The position numbers and the translations under genes are program-made. Source: Anatilimnocola aggregata (GTDB taxonomy: Bacteria > Planctomycetota > Planctomycetia > Pirellulales > Pirellulaceae). From it: a stretch of 64,000 nt of DNA. Shown piece after piece: positions 7,481 through 15,795 of this stretch; position 1 is the stretch's first letter, and every line of letters begins with the position of its first letter. The notes under the pieces were generated by a model. The model searched no databases. It had not been told where the DNA came from and saw nothing but the letters and a program-made list of their open reading frames with translations. Location of the stretch: NCBI RefSeq assembly GCF_007747655.1, contig NZ_CP036274.1, positions 1,674,001-1,738,000 on the forward strand. Direction: 5' to 3'.

Positions 7481-7535
7481 TAATCGAACGTCCCGAAGGG
7501 TCTTATCGAACGCTTATCGCACGTCTTATCGAACC
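7481..7535. repeat. Four helically phased TWATCGMACS repeats upstream of the integrase
   Basis: TAATCGAACG at 7481, TTATCGAACG at 7503, TTATCGCACG at 7514 and TTATCGAACC at 7526 are spaced 22, 11 and 12 bases apart, close to whole helical turns. They lie 40-100 bases upstream of the integrase start. Such phased direct repeats suit integrase arm-type sites or an autoregulatory operator. Confidence 0.6.
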
Positions 7536-7652
7536 TTTGGGGCTTTCGAGGTCGAGAAACCAAATTCTCGCCAATCCATGTTAGAGACGCAAACCCAAAA
7601 AAGAAGGCCGCTTACGTCATTTGAACGCCAGCGGCTTGGGATGCTGAAGAAG

Positions 7653-7734
7653 CGGAGGGCAAGGGGCTCGAACCCTCAACCCCTTACGGGGCAACTGATT
7701 TCGAATCAGTCTCCTAGCCATTCGGTTACCCTCC
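7653..7734 (-). tRNA. tRNA-Ser(CGA)
   Basis: On the minus strand the acceptor strands GGAGGGT and GCCCTCC pair with discriminator G, and the anticodon stem ACTGA/TCAGT holds the loop TTCGAAA (anticodon CGA, Ser, UCG codons). The long variable arm GCCCCGTAAGGGGT is typical of tRNA-Ser, and the T-arm is GAGGG-TTCGAGC-CCCTT. CCA is not encoded. The gene is complete at 82 bases. It sits at the boundary between accessory DNA and chromosomal genes, and its 3' end faces the integrase. Confidence 0.92.
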
Positions 7735-7948
7735 GGACAGCTTCTATATCTACCTTGGAACGGCGTGCGCGGCAAGATGTTCTGCCGGTGAAAGTTGGTG
7801 GATTGGGACGAGGGATGGTTGGTGGGGGCTTTCCGCAACGGCAGCAATCTATCATCGTGATACAGGCTCAATCTGCTTAGGCCCGCAGGTGTTTGCTAGA
7901 GTTGCTGGCCGCACCGCGTTTTCCGTTCTCTCGCCCAGTTCGCCCGCC

Positions 7949-8665
7949 ATGAAAATCCTGCTGATGATTACCTGCCTGGGGGATGTAATGCGTCCCGGAG
8001 CAGGCATTGCCACGGTCAAATTGCTAAGGCGTTTGGGACACGAAGTGGAGTTTCGGTCAGCACAGACTTGTTGCGGGCAGCCGATGTACAACAGCGGGTA
8101 TGCCGACCTGGCGCGCGAGCAGGCGAAGCATACGATCGACGTGTTCGCTGGCGACGATCCCGTCGTGGTGCCGTCGGGGAGTTGCGCGGCGATGCTGAAA
8201 GTCGAGTATCCGCATCTGCTCGAACATCACGAGCCGCTGCATGCTGCTGCGTTGCAATTGGCAGCGCGCACGTTTGAGCTGAGCGACTTTCTCGTGAACC
8301 AGTTGAAGGTGACCGACGTAGGGGCGAAGTACAACGGCAAAGTCGCCTATCACTTTGCTTGTCACTTACGCATGCTAAAGCAGCAAACGGAAGCTGAAAC
8401 GCTGATCCGCCATGTGCAAGGCGCGGAGTTGATGCCGCTCCATCATCAGGACCAATGCTGTGGCTTTGGCGGATCGTTTGCGGTTCGCTATCCGGCCGTC
8501 AGTGGCAACATGGTCGACGACAAGATGAAATGCGTGCTCGACACCGGGGCCGATTGTCTCGTTTCGACCGATGCGGGCTGCTTGATGAACATCGGTGGGC
8601 GCTTGCACCGCGAAGGGAAGACAATTGAAGTGCTGCACCTGGCTGAGTTGTTGGAGCGGCGATAA
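7949..8665 (+). CDS. lutA: LutA-like (Fe-S)-binding CCG-domain protein
   Basis: ATG 7949 gives 238 residues, the usual LutA/YkgE length. Two CCG motifs are present: TCCGQP at about residues 45-50 and QCCGFGG at about 172-178, each with the upstream Cys needed for the cysteine-rich (heterodisulfide reductase-type) domain (TCLGD near residue 9, FACHLR near 138). In Bacillus LutA acts with LutB and LutC in oxidising L-lactate to pyruvate, probably in electron transfer. Here no lutB or lutC gene lies next to it, so it may work with distant partners. It is the first gene on the chromosomal side of tRNA-Ser. Confidence in the family is high; confidence in lactate as substrate is moderate. Confidence 0.82.
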   Translation: MKILLMITCLGDVMRPGAGIATVKLLRRLGHEVEFRSAQTCCGQPMYNSGYADLAREQAKHTIDVFAGDDPVVVPSGSCAAMLKVEYPHLLEHHEPLHAAALQLAARTFELSDFLVNQLKVTDVGAKYNGKVAYHFACHLRMLKQQTEAETLIRHVQGAELMPLHHQDQCCGFGGSFAVRYPAVSGNMVDDKMKCVLDTGADCLVSTDAGCLMNIGGRLHREGKTIEVLHLAELLERR

Positions 8666-8891
8666 CTAGCAGCCTATTGCGGCTATCAGCGCAGCGATAG
8701 CAATGCTGCTGTCTCAATCTGTGCGGCTGAAAGATTACGGTCTGTAGCGATGCTGCTTGATCTGACGATGTGGCCGGTAGCCCACCGCTTCGCCGCCATC
8801 CCAATCGCATTTCTTCGGACCTAGCACTTCGCTTTCTCATGTGCGAGAGCGCTGCGTTCGTACCCGCCCAGAATTTCCCCCGGAGTTTGTA

Positions 8892-10283
8892 GTGAAACTC
8901 AATCAACTTGGGAGACAACTGGTTGGCCTGTTAGCAAAAGCAGCGCCGTTGCTGCTTGTGGCAGGGAGCAGTTTTGTCGCTCCTCAGTTGCTGCTTGCCC
9001 AACAGCCCACGCAGTTTCAAACTGCCGCGCACTTCCGACAGTCGGCATTAGTGCAGGCCGAAGCCATTCCTTCACCACCGGGCATTTCTCAAGATGTGCC
9101 GCAACCTCAGCCTTCGCTATCGCTGGCGAATTTGGAAGAGTTAGCGCTGTGCAGTAATCCCTCGCTCGCGCGAGCGCAGGCGCAGGTGCAAATGGCGCGC
9201 GGCAATTGGATTCAGGTTGGTTTGCCGCCAAATCCTTCCGTGGGCTATTCCGGCCAGCAATTGGGGAGCGGTGGCCTGGCAGAGCAGCACGGCATCTATG
9301 TAACGCAGGAGATTGTCCGTGGCGGAAAGTTGAACCTCAATCGACAAGCGGCTGCTCACGAAGTTGCGCAGGCTGAACAGAATGTTATCGCGCAACAGTT
9401 TCGCGTGTTGACCGACGTACGAATGGCCTTTTACCAGGTGTTGATTGCCCAGCGGCAGATTGATGTGGCACACGTCATTGCCGGCAATTACACCAAGGCA
9501 GTCGAAACGACCGATCGCTTGTTTCAGGCTCAGGAGATCAGCAAGCTGGAAGTGCTGCAAGCCAAATTCGAATACGAAACTGCTCAAGTGACTCTGCGAA
9601 ACGCGCAGCATCGGCATGCCGCAGCCTGGCAATCGTTGACCGCAGTTGTTGGTCAGCCACACCTCGCGCCGCAAGCCTTGGCTGGCGATGCCGCCATGGC
9701 TCCCAAGCCATTCGACTATCAGCAAACGCTTCAACACATTCTGTCGGCAAGTCCCGAGATTGCCGCGGCGGTCAGCAATATCGAGCGGGCCCGTTGGGCC
9801 TATCAGCGAGCGCTCGTCGAAAAGAAGGGGAACGTCAACGTTCAAGGTTTGTATAATTGGCAAGACAACGGCATTGGCGGACAGCCCGATGGCTCGTTGG
9901 TGGTCGATATGCCGATTCCCATTTGGAACAAGAATCAAGGTGGTATCGTGCGGGCGCAAGGCGAAGTCGCAGTCGCCGAGCGAGCGCTGCAACAAGTCGA
10001 ACTTGACCTGCAGCAGCGGTTGGCTCCGGTCTATGAACGCTATCAAAATGCCCGTAACCAGGTCGAGCGATACGAAAAAACGATCCTCACTCTTGCCAAA
10101 GAATCGTCCGATCTGTCGCGTAAGGCTTTTCAGGCAGGGGAACTGAATTATCTCAGCCTGCTGCTCGCTGAACGAAGCTTCGCAACAGCGAATCTCGCCT
10201 ACCTCGACGCCCTGCGTGATCTACGACTGGCCGAAGCTGAAATGGATGGATTCTTGTTGCAGAACAGTTTATCGGCGAGGTGA
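8892..10283 (+). CDS. TolC/CzcC-type outer-membrane efflux protein
   Basis: I choose GTG 8892 behind CGGAG, giving 463 residues; the longer frame from 8841 has no obvious ribosome-binding site. A signal peptide-like stretch (LLAKAAPLLLVAGSSFVAP) precedes a Gln/Pro-rich linker. The body shows the two-fold helical repeats of the outer membrane efflux family: LSLANLEELALCSNPSLARA, then VRMAFYQVLIAQRQIDVA and LEVLQAKFEYETAQV, and in the second half LVVDMPIPIWNKNQGG and LSRKAFQAGELNYLSLLLAE. These match CzcC-like metal or drug efflux subunits forming the outer-membrane channel of RND or ABC tripartite pumps. No pump or adaptor gene is adjacent, so substrate and partners are unknown. Confidence 0.85.
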   Translation: MKLNQLGRQLVGLLAKAAPLLLVAGSSFVAPQLLLAQQPTQFQTAAHFRQSALVQAEAIPSPPGISQDVPQPQPSLSLANLEELALCSNPSLARAQAQVQMARGNWIQVGLPPNPSVGYSGQQLGSGGLAEQHGIYVTQEIVRGGKLNLNRQAAAHEVAQAEQNVIAQQFRVLTDVRMAFYQVLIAQRQIDVAHVIAGNYTKAVETTDRLFQAQEISKLEVLQAKFEYETAQVTLRNAQHRHAAAWQSLTAVVGQPHLAPQALAGDAAMAPKPFDYQQTLQHILSASPEIAAAVSNIERARWAYQRALVEKKGNVNVQGLYNWQDNGIGGQPDGSLVVDMPIPIWNKNQGGIVRAQGEVAVAERALQQVELDLQQRLAPVYERYQNARNQVERYEKTILTLAKESSDLSRKAFQAGELNYLSLLLAERSFATANLAYLDALRDLRLAEAEMDGFLLQNSLSAR

Positions 10284-10464
10284 GCAGGGCATTACGATCG
10301 CTTAAGCTCCTGTTGACAAGGGCCGGCCGAACTCCCCGGCACCGTTTGACAACTGCCCTGGCTCAGCCAATACTTGGCACCACCGTTAGCTACCGGTGCC
10401 GAGCCAAAAGCACACAAGCGCAGGGATCGGTCTGTCCGCAGACAATGCGCGCAAGGAGTTGGGA

Positions 10465-12327
10465 ATGGCGAAGAAAGAGCGCTGGGCTTCGCGCCTGGGG
10501 TTGGTGTTGGCGATGGCTGGGAATGCCGTCGGCCTGGGAAATTTTTTGCGATTCCCGGCACAAGCCGCTGCCAATGGCGGCGGTGCCTTCTTAATTCCTT
10601 ACCTCGTCGCACTCCTGGTGATGGGAGTACCACTGATCTGGGTCGAATGGGCCATGGGGCGCTACGGCGGACAGTTCGGGCACCACTCGACGCCGGGCAT
10701 TTTCGATAGCATCGGTCGGCGACCATACTGGAAGTACATCGGCGTGTTCGGGCTCTGGTCGAACCTGATTATCGCGGCATTTTATCTGTACATCGAATCG
10801 TGGACGCTGGCTTACGCCGGCTATTCGCTGCTCGGCGGCTTTGAAACGACATCCGCTGGTGCTTTCTTCGACCGCATCACCGGTAACTTCCCCAACAGCA
10901 TCTGGGCCTTCAGTGTCCCGGGATTGGTGATGTTCGCGCTCTGCATTATTATCAACATCTTCATCCTCTCGCGCGGTCTCGCCGCGGGGATCGAGCTCGT
11001 CTCCAAGATCGGCATGCCACTGCTGATTGTGTTTGCCATTATCATCGCGATTCGCGGGCTGCTGATTGTGCCCGGCGTCGAACCAATTACCGACCAGGCC
11101 CGCGCGGCAGCAGGCTTCGGCATCATCGATCCGCAAGCGGTCGCCAGCCCGTTTGAGGGGCTAAGATTCTTGTGGGAGCCCAAGTTCGATAGCCTCGCCA
11201 ATCCGGCTGTCTGGCTGGCCGCAGCGGGGCAGATTTTTTTCACCCTGTCGATCGGCATGGGTTCGATTCATTGCTACGCCTCCTATTTGCGTGAGCAAGA
11301 TGACATCGCCCTCACCGGTTCGACTGCTGCCTGGACGAACGAATTTTGCGAAGTGATTCTCGGCGGCAGCATCCTGCTCCCGATTGCGGTGGCCTATCTG
11401 GGGTTGTCCCAGGTTCAAGAGATGACCGCCGGTGGCAGCGGTTTTGGCATTGGCTTCATGACCTTTCCCACACTCTTTCAGAAGTGGGGCGTGCTCGCTC
11501 CCGTCGCAGGTTTCTTATGGTTTGGTCTCCTCTTCTTTGCAGCCATCACCAGTTCACTAGCGATGGGCCAGCCGATCATGTCCTTCTTTCAGACCGAGTT
11601 CGGTCTGTCGCGTTCGAAGAGTGCCCTCGCCTTTGGTGCGATGCTGTTGCCGTTTGCTGCTCCGGTTGCCTTTCTGGCGCAAGGTTCGTTCTTTGACGAG
11701 TTCGATTATTGGGCTGGTACCTTTGCCCTCGTGGTCCTGGCCACCGCAGAGGCAGTCCTCTTCGCTTGGATCTTCGGCATGGATCGCGCTTGGGCAGAAA
11801 TCGGCAAAGGTGCCGAAATGCGCGTGCCACGCCCGTTCTACTACATCATCAAATATGTCACTCCGACCTTCCTGATCCTGATCTTGGTTGCGTATACGTT
11901 TCAGCCAGCCGGCCGGATGGAAGTCACCGATGGCGTTACGCTGCAGAAGAAGCTGGTCGAAAAAGGCTGGACGCCGTACATCACCGGCTGGTTCGGCAAA
12001 GAGCCGATTCCGAAGTGGGAATGGTCGCCGTCGGGCATGATTGGCAAGCTGTTGTATCGCGACTTGGCCTTGCAAAAGCAGGATCTGCAGTTGCAGTTGA
12101 TGGCGGTGGGCATCACGCCCGAACAGCACCAAGCGACACGCGACAAAATCGACTTTCTACCCAAGCTGCAAATGCTGCGTCAGCTTGATCGGGGGGCGAT
12201 GATCTTCGCCTTCCTGTTCTTCTGTGGATTGGTCTGGTATGCCTGGCGCAAGCGGGCTGCTGCTACCGATACTCTCCCCGCGAAGTCAACCGGCAGCAAA
12301 CCTGCTGCGAAGGAACCCAAACGATGA
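10465..12327 (+). CDS. Sodium-dependent transporter, neurotransmitter:sodium symporter (NSS/SNF) family
   Basis: ATG 10465 follows AAGGAG and yields 620 residues. The N-terminus carries the NSS signature SRLGLVLAMAGNAVGLGNFLRFP, with the unwound TM1 sodium site (GNAVGLGN). About twelve hydrophobic segments follow, including WNKFCEV-like TM6 features (GQIFFTLSIGMGSIHCYASY). The family couples sodium entry to uptake of amino acids or related compounds; LeuT and MetP are members. The C-terminus has an extra hydrophilic stretch before a last helix (about residues 575-600). The stop codon overlaps the ATG of a 42-residue gene that looks like the MetS small subunit, supporting a MetPS-like two-part transporter. 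Substrate is not predictable from sequence alone. Confidence 0.9.
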   Translation: MAKKERWASRLGLVLAMAGNAVGLGNFLRFPAQAAANGGGAFLIPYLVALLVMGVPLIWVEWAMGRYGGQFGHHSTPGIFDSIGRRPYWKYIGVFGLWSNLIIAAFYLYIESWTLAYAGYSLLGGFETTSAGAFFDRITGNFPNSIWAFSVPGLVMFALCIIINIFILSRGLAAGIELVSKIGMPLLIVFAIIIAIRGLLIVPGVEPITDQARAAAGFGIIDPQAVASPFEGLRFLWEPKFDSLANPAVWLAAAGQIFFTLSIGMGSIHCYASYLREQDDIALTGSTAAWTNEFCEVILGGSILLPIAVAYLGLSQVQEMTAGGSGFGIGFMTFPTLFQKWGVLAPVAGFLWFGLLFFAAITSSLAMGQPIMSFFQTEFGLSRSKSALAFGAMLLPFAAPVAFLAQGSFFDEFDYWAGTFALVVLATAEAVLFAWIFGMDRAWAEIGKGAEMRVPRPFYYIIKYVTPTFLILILVAYTFQPAGRMEVTDGVTLQKKLVEKGWTPYITGWFGKEPIPKWEWSPSGMIGKLLYRDLALQKQDLQLQLMAVGITPEQHQATRDKIDFLPKLQMLRQLDRGAMIFAFLFFCGLVWYAWRKRAAATDTLPAKSTGSKPAAKEPKR

Positions 12328-12452
12328 GCCACATGTCGACATCTTCGGTCATCATGCTCGTCGCAGTCTGGGGCGTGATCTTGGCGAATATGCTGTATTG
12401 CTTCTTTCGCCTGCTTACGTCGCAGCGCAGCTTCGGTGGCGAAGACGAATAG
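12324..12452 (+). CDS. MetS-type small subunit of NSS transporter
   Basis: This 42-residue gene overlaps the transporter stop as ATGA, so translation is coupled. It reads MSHMSTSSVIMLVAVWGVILANMLYCFFRLL and ends in GGEDE: one transmembrane helix followed by a short polar tail. Corynebacterium MetP requires a similar tiny one-helix partner, MetS, and MetS-like genes are known directly downstream of many bacterial NSS transporters. Size, topology and position all fit. It is shorter than most gene-finder cutoffs. The role is inferred from the MetPS precedent. Confidence 0.8.
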   Translation: MSHMSTSSVIMLVAVWGVILANMLYCFFRLLTSQRSFGGEDE

Positions 12453-12483
12453 ATTTCTGCTGGCCAAGGTTCGCACAGCAACC

Positions 12484-13620
12484 CTACGAAGTTCCCAGCA
12501 CACGCATCATTTCAGCTGGTGACGTGAGTCCTTGCTCAACGAGCGTTTGCACTCTCACCTTGATGGGAACCATGCCCGCTGCTTCGACCAGTCGTTGCAA
12601 CTCGGCTGCATCGGCATGGCGCAACACGGCTGCAGTGAGTTCGCTGTTTAGGGGTGGAAGCAGTTCGGCAACAGCGATTCGTCCGGAGTAACCGCTCCGT
12701 TGGCAACGGTCGCAACCCGCGCTGCCGCAAGTGCAGAGTTTTCGGAGCAACCGCTGATGCAGCAGTAGTGACAACCCGCTGCGGAGCAAGTACGGCTCGA
12801 TTCCCATTTCGGCCAGTCGGGAGATTGCTTCGCATACGCTGCCGGCATGAAAGGTGGAAATGACCAATTGCCCGGTGAGCGCCGCTTGAAACAGAGCTGC
12901 CGCCGTGGGCTGATCGCGCACTTCGCCGAGCAGTACCACCTCGGGATCTTGTCGCAGGAGTGCGCGCAGGCCACTCGCCAAGTCGAAGCCGGCAGCAGGA
13001 TTCACCTGCGATTGCGAGACGCCCGTGAGCGCCACTTCAATCGGATCTTCGAGCGAGACAATGCTCCGCGCTCCATGCGTCGATTGCACCACGTGCCGCA
13101 GGCAGGCGTAAGCAGTCGTCGTCTTGCCACCCCCAGCGGGGCCGGTGAGCAACACCGCGCCGCTGGTTCGCTGCACGGCATTTTGCAATGCGGTGGTGAT
13201 TTCAGCGGGAAGTCCGAGATCGACTAACTGCAATAGTTCCTGCGGCGCTACGAACAGCCGGATCACGACCCGCTCGCCATACAGTGACGGAAATGTACTC
13301 ACGCGCATCTCAGCCCGCGCGTCGGCAGCTGGAATTCGCCCTTCTTGTGGAATGTCGGTGCGATAGGTGAGAAGCCGTGCCAGAACTTTCAGCCGCGCGG
13401 CGATATCGGTCCCCTCACCGCGCGAAAACGTCCCCACACTCAAAAGTACGCCATCCAGCCGCCAACGAACTTCAATACCAGCTGTTGTTGGTTGCAGGTG
13501 AATGTCGCTCGCCCGAGCTTCCGCCGCCGCCGCTAGCAATTGGTCGGCAAAGTGCGTCGCATAGTTCAGATCGCGCGGATCAAGCTGTTGCAGTCGCGCG
13601 GCGAGCGAAGTTGCTGGCAT
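12484..13620 (-). CDS. GspE/PilB-type secretion ATPase, short form
   Basis: The 378-residue protein has an ASDIHLQP motif at the N-domain, a Walker A (GPAGGGKTTT, about residues 160-169), an Asp box (IVSLEDPIE), a Walker B (VVLLGEVRD) and a His box (VISTFHAGS). A zinc-binding cluster CTCGSAGCDRC follows near residue 310. These define the ATPases that power type II secretion and type IV pilus assembly. The protein starts almost directly at the GspE N2 domain and lacks the N-terminal MshEN/N1 region of full-length GspE (about 500-570 residues). No other gsp or pil gene is nearby. It could be a standalone paralogue. It runs convergent to the transporter pair. Confidence 0.88.
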   Translation of the reverse strand: MPATSLAARLQQLDPRDLNYATHFADQLLAAAAEARASDIHLQPTTAGIEVRWRLDGVLLSVGTFSRGEGTDIAARLKVLARLLTYRTDIPQEGRIPAADARAEMRVSTFPSLYGERVVIRLFVAPQELLQLVDLGLPAEITTALQNAVQRTSGAVLLTGPAGGGKTTTAYACLRHVVQSTHGARSIVSLEDPIEVALTGVSQSQVNPAAGFDLASGLRALLRQDPEVVLLGEVRDQPTAAALFQAALTGQLVISTFHAGSVCEAISRLAEMGIEPYLLRSGLSLLLHQRLLRKLCTCGSAGCDRCQRSGYSGRIAVAELLPPLNSELTAAVLRHADAAELQRLVEAAGMVPIKVRVQTLVEQGLTSPAEMMRVLGTS

Positions 13621-13881
13621 GAAAGAAGCTTGCTTTCAAAGTTGGACTTTTCAGGCGACTGGCTGGGGAGTAATTACTGCATCTACATCAACGGCGACTG
13701 AACACGATCGACAAACTGCTAGCGACCACAAAATCGATTTAACCGGTAAATCTTCTCAACTCTGCCCAGGCTATGAACCGAAAACAGCATGCGAGGCACC
13801 GCGCGCCGAAATCTCGCCCTGGTATGTCCAGGCGCGAAGCGGTCGGTCTCCAGCAATTGTGAGTAAGCAGAAGACCCCATC

Positions 13882-14751
13882 ATGGCTACCGATTCATCCC
13901 TTTCGCAATCCCCGCCTAACGGTCAGCAGACAACTGCTGTGGGCGATGCGCTGGCCGACTGGGGTGGCGTGGTGGTCGATGGCGTGAGCACGGTCGGCGA
14001 TATCACGATCTTTCTCTTTCGCACGCTCGCCTGGCTGTTCTTCCGCGCCCCGAAGTGGGAAACACTGCTACCGAACTTTTATCAGGTGGGCGTGCTGAGC
14101 CTCCCGGTGATCGCCCTGACCGGCACGTTCATCGGCATGGTGCTCTCGATGCAGAGCTATTTTCTGTTCAAAGACCTGAATCTGGAATCGTACCTCGGCG
14201 CGGTGATTAATAAGACGCTCCTCCGCGAATTGGGCCCTGTGCTGGCAGCTACGATGCTCGCCGGACGCGTCGGCTGCGCGATGTCGGCAGAACTGGGCAC
14301 GATGCGCGTGACCGAACAAATCGACGCCCTCGAAAGCATGGGTGCCGATCCGATTCATTACCTGGTGGTGCCGCGATTCCTCGCCTGCATCTTCCTGATC
14401 CCCACGCTCACGATCATGGCCGATTACATGGGCGTGGTCGGTGGCTACTTCCATGCGGTCGTCATTCTCGATGTCGACAAGCACTACTTTTGGTTTCACA
14501 CCGAGCGGTTCGTCAACGTGTTTGATTTGCTGAGTGGCGTCCTCAAGAGCGTGTTCTTTGGTGCGGCAATTGCCATTGTCAGCTGTCATCGCGGGTTCAA
14601 TTGCACGCCGGGAGCTGAAGGGGTGGGACGCGCAGCAACGGCGTCGTTCGTCTACTCGTTCGTGCTGATTCTCATCATTGACCTCGTGCTCGGCCAGATG
14701 CTCTACACCGCTTACTATCGCATGTACCCCGAGTCGGAGTCGTTGTTCTAA
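13882..14751 (+). CDS. mlaE: MlaE-family lipid ABC transporter permease
   Basis: ATG 13882 gives 289 residues, near the family norm of about 260 plus a short N-terminal extension. The membrane body includes GVLSLPVIALTGTFIGMVLSMQSYF, then ELGPVLAATMLAGRVGCAMSAELGTMRVTEQIDAL, which is the hallmark MlaE/permease segment (GR.G...AELGTM...EQIDAL). It is followed by DP..YLVVPRFLA. It is the inner-membrane permease of the Mla phospholipid transport complex (with MlaF ATPase and MlaD MCE protein), which moves lipids between inner and outer membranes. The ATPase gene follows after about 86 bases and the MCE gene next, in the canonical order. MlaB and MlaC partners are not seen. Confidence 0.92.
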   Translation: MATDSSLSQSPPNGQQTTAVGDALADWGGVVVDGVSTVGDITIFLFRTLAWLFFRAPKWETLLPNFYQVGVLSLPVIALTGTFIGMVLSMQSYFLFKDLNLESYLGAVINKTLLRELGPVLAATMLAGRVGCAMSAELGTMRVTEQIDALESMGADPIHYLVVPRFLACIFLIPTLTIMADYMGVVGGYFHAVVILDVDKHYFWFHTERFVNVFDLLSGVLKSVFFGAAIAIVSCHRGFNCTPGAEGVGRAATASFVYSFVLILIIDLVLGQMLYTAYYRMYPESESLF

Positions 14752-14837
14752 TACGTGAAACGCGGACTAAAACGCGTTGAATAAAAGCCAACTTGACCTT
14801 GGCCAAAACACTTCAGAAAGATTTGAAACTAGTTCCG

Positions 14838-15674
14838 ATGGCAATGCCCGTTTCCAACCTGCCGAATGTCCTCGAGATCCGCAAGCTGAGCGTGCAGTTT
14901 GGGCGGCAGGGAGTGCTGCGCAATATCGATTTGAATGTGCCGCGCGGGCAGACGTTGGCGGTCATCGGCGAAAGTGGTTGCGGCAAGACAGTGCTGCTGA
15001 AGACACTCATCGGGCTGATTAAGCCGACACAAGGCGAAGTGCAGTTTGACGGGCGAGACTTCACCAAGCTCAACGATCGCGAACTGGTCACCCAGCGGAT
15101 TCGCTTTGGCTATTTGTTTCAAAACGCGGCGCTGTTCGACAGCATGACCGTCGGCCAGAACGTCGCCTTTCCTTTGCGGCAGCATCGCAAGCCCAGCGAA
15201 CTCGAAGTCAAGCGGCTCGTGCTCGATCGACTCGCTGAAGTCGGGTTGCCCGATTCAGTCGTCGTAAAAAAGCCCGCCGAGCTATCGGGCGGCATGCGGA
15301 AACGAGTTGGCATGGCCCGCGCATTGATACTGAATCCAGAAATGATGCTCTACGACGAACCGACGACTGGTCTCGACCCGATTATGAGCGACGTCATCAA
15401 CGAACTGATGATGCGCACCCGGCGGCAGCATCAAGTGACGAGTCTGGTCGTGACGCACGACATGCGAACCGCTCGAAAAGTGGCCGATCGCGTGATTATG
15501 CTCTATCCGCTCACCCGCTTGCGCGGCGACGAATCGCAAATCATTTTCGACGGTCCTCCCAGTGAACTCGAAAACTATCCCGATCAACGTGTGCGGCAAT
15601 TCGTGCGCGGCGAAGCAGGCCAACGCCTGATGGAACTGCGCGAAGCCCGCGGCATTGTGAATGAAGACCTGTGA
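14838..15674 (+). CDS. mlaF: MlaF-like ABC transporter ATPase
   Basis: ATG 14838 (278 residues) is chosen over a TTG at 14793; ribosome-binding sites are weak for both, and a second ATG at 14844 is possible. The protein shows Walker A GESGCGKT (residues 44-51), a Q-loop LFQNAALFD typical of MlaF, the ABC signature LSGGMRKRVGMARAL, a Walker B MMLYDEPTTGLDP and an H-loop VVTHDM. It hydrolyses ATP to drive lipid movement by MlaE/MlaD. It lies between the permease and MCE genes, and co-transcription is likely. A 20-base inverted repeat follows its stop, before the MCE gene. Confidence 0.92.
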   Translation: MAMPVSNLPNVLEIRKLSVQFGRQGVLRNIDLNVPRGQTLAVIGESGCGKTVLLKTLIGLIKPTQGEVQFDGRDFTKLNDRELVTQRIRFGYLFQNAALFDSMTVGQNVAFPLRQHRKPSELEVKRLVLDRLAEVGLPDSVVVKKPAELSGGMRKRVGMARALILNPEMMLYDEPTTGLDPIMSDVINELMMRTRRQHQVTSLVVTHDMRTARKVADRVIMLYPLTRLRGDESQIIFDGPPSELENYPDQRVRQFVRGEAGQRLMELREARGIVNEDL

Positions 15675-15689
15675 GAAACGAAGAACGTA

Positions 15690-15747
15690 GAAGGCAGACC
15701 GCAGAATGAGAAACTATTGATCCGCTTTCATTCTGCGTTCTGCCTTC
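15690..15747. repeat. 20-bp near-perfect inverted repeat between mlaF and the MCE gene
   Basis: Arms at 15690-15709 and 15728-15747 match at 19 of 20 positions around an 18-base loop. A further partial copy of the ATTCTGC unit follows at 15751-15757. A CCCCTAGTCCTTAGCTCCTAG stretch (15766-15786) resembles the repeat at 32731-32813. It could attenuate transcription between the operon genes, or be a dispersed intergenic repeat. Confidence 0.7.
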
Positions 15748-15795
15748 TCCATTCTGCATTTACCAGCCCCTAGTCCTTAGCTCCTAGCCCCTTCC

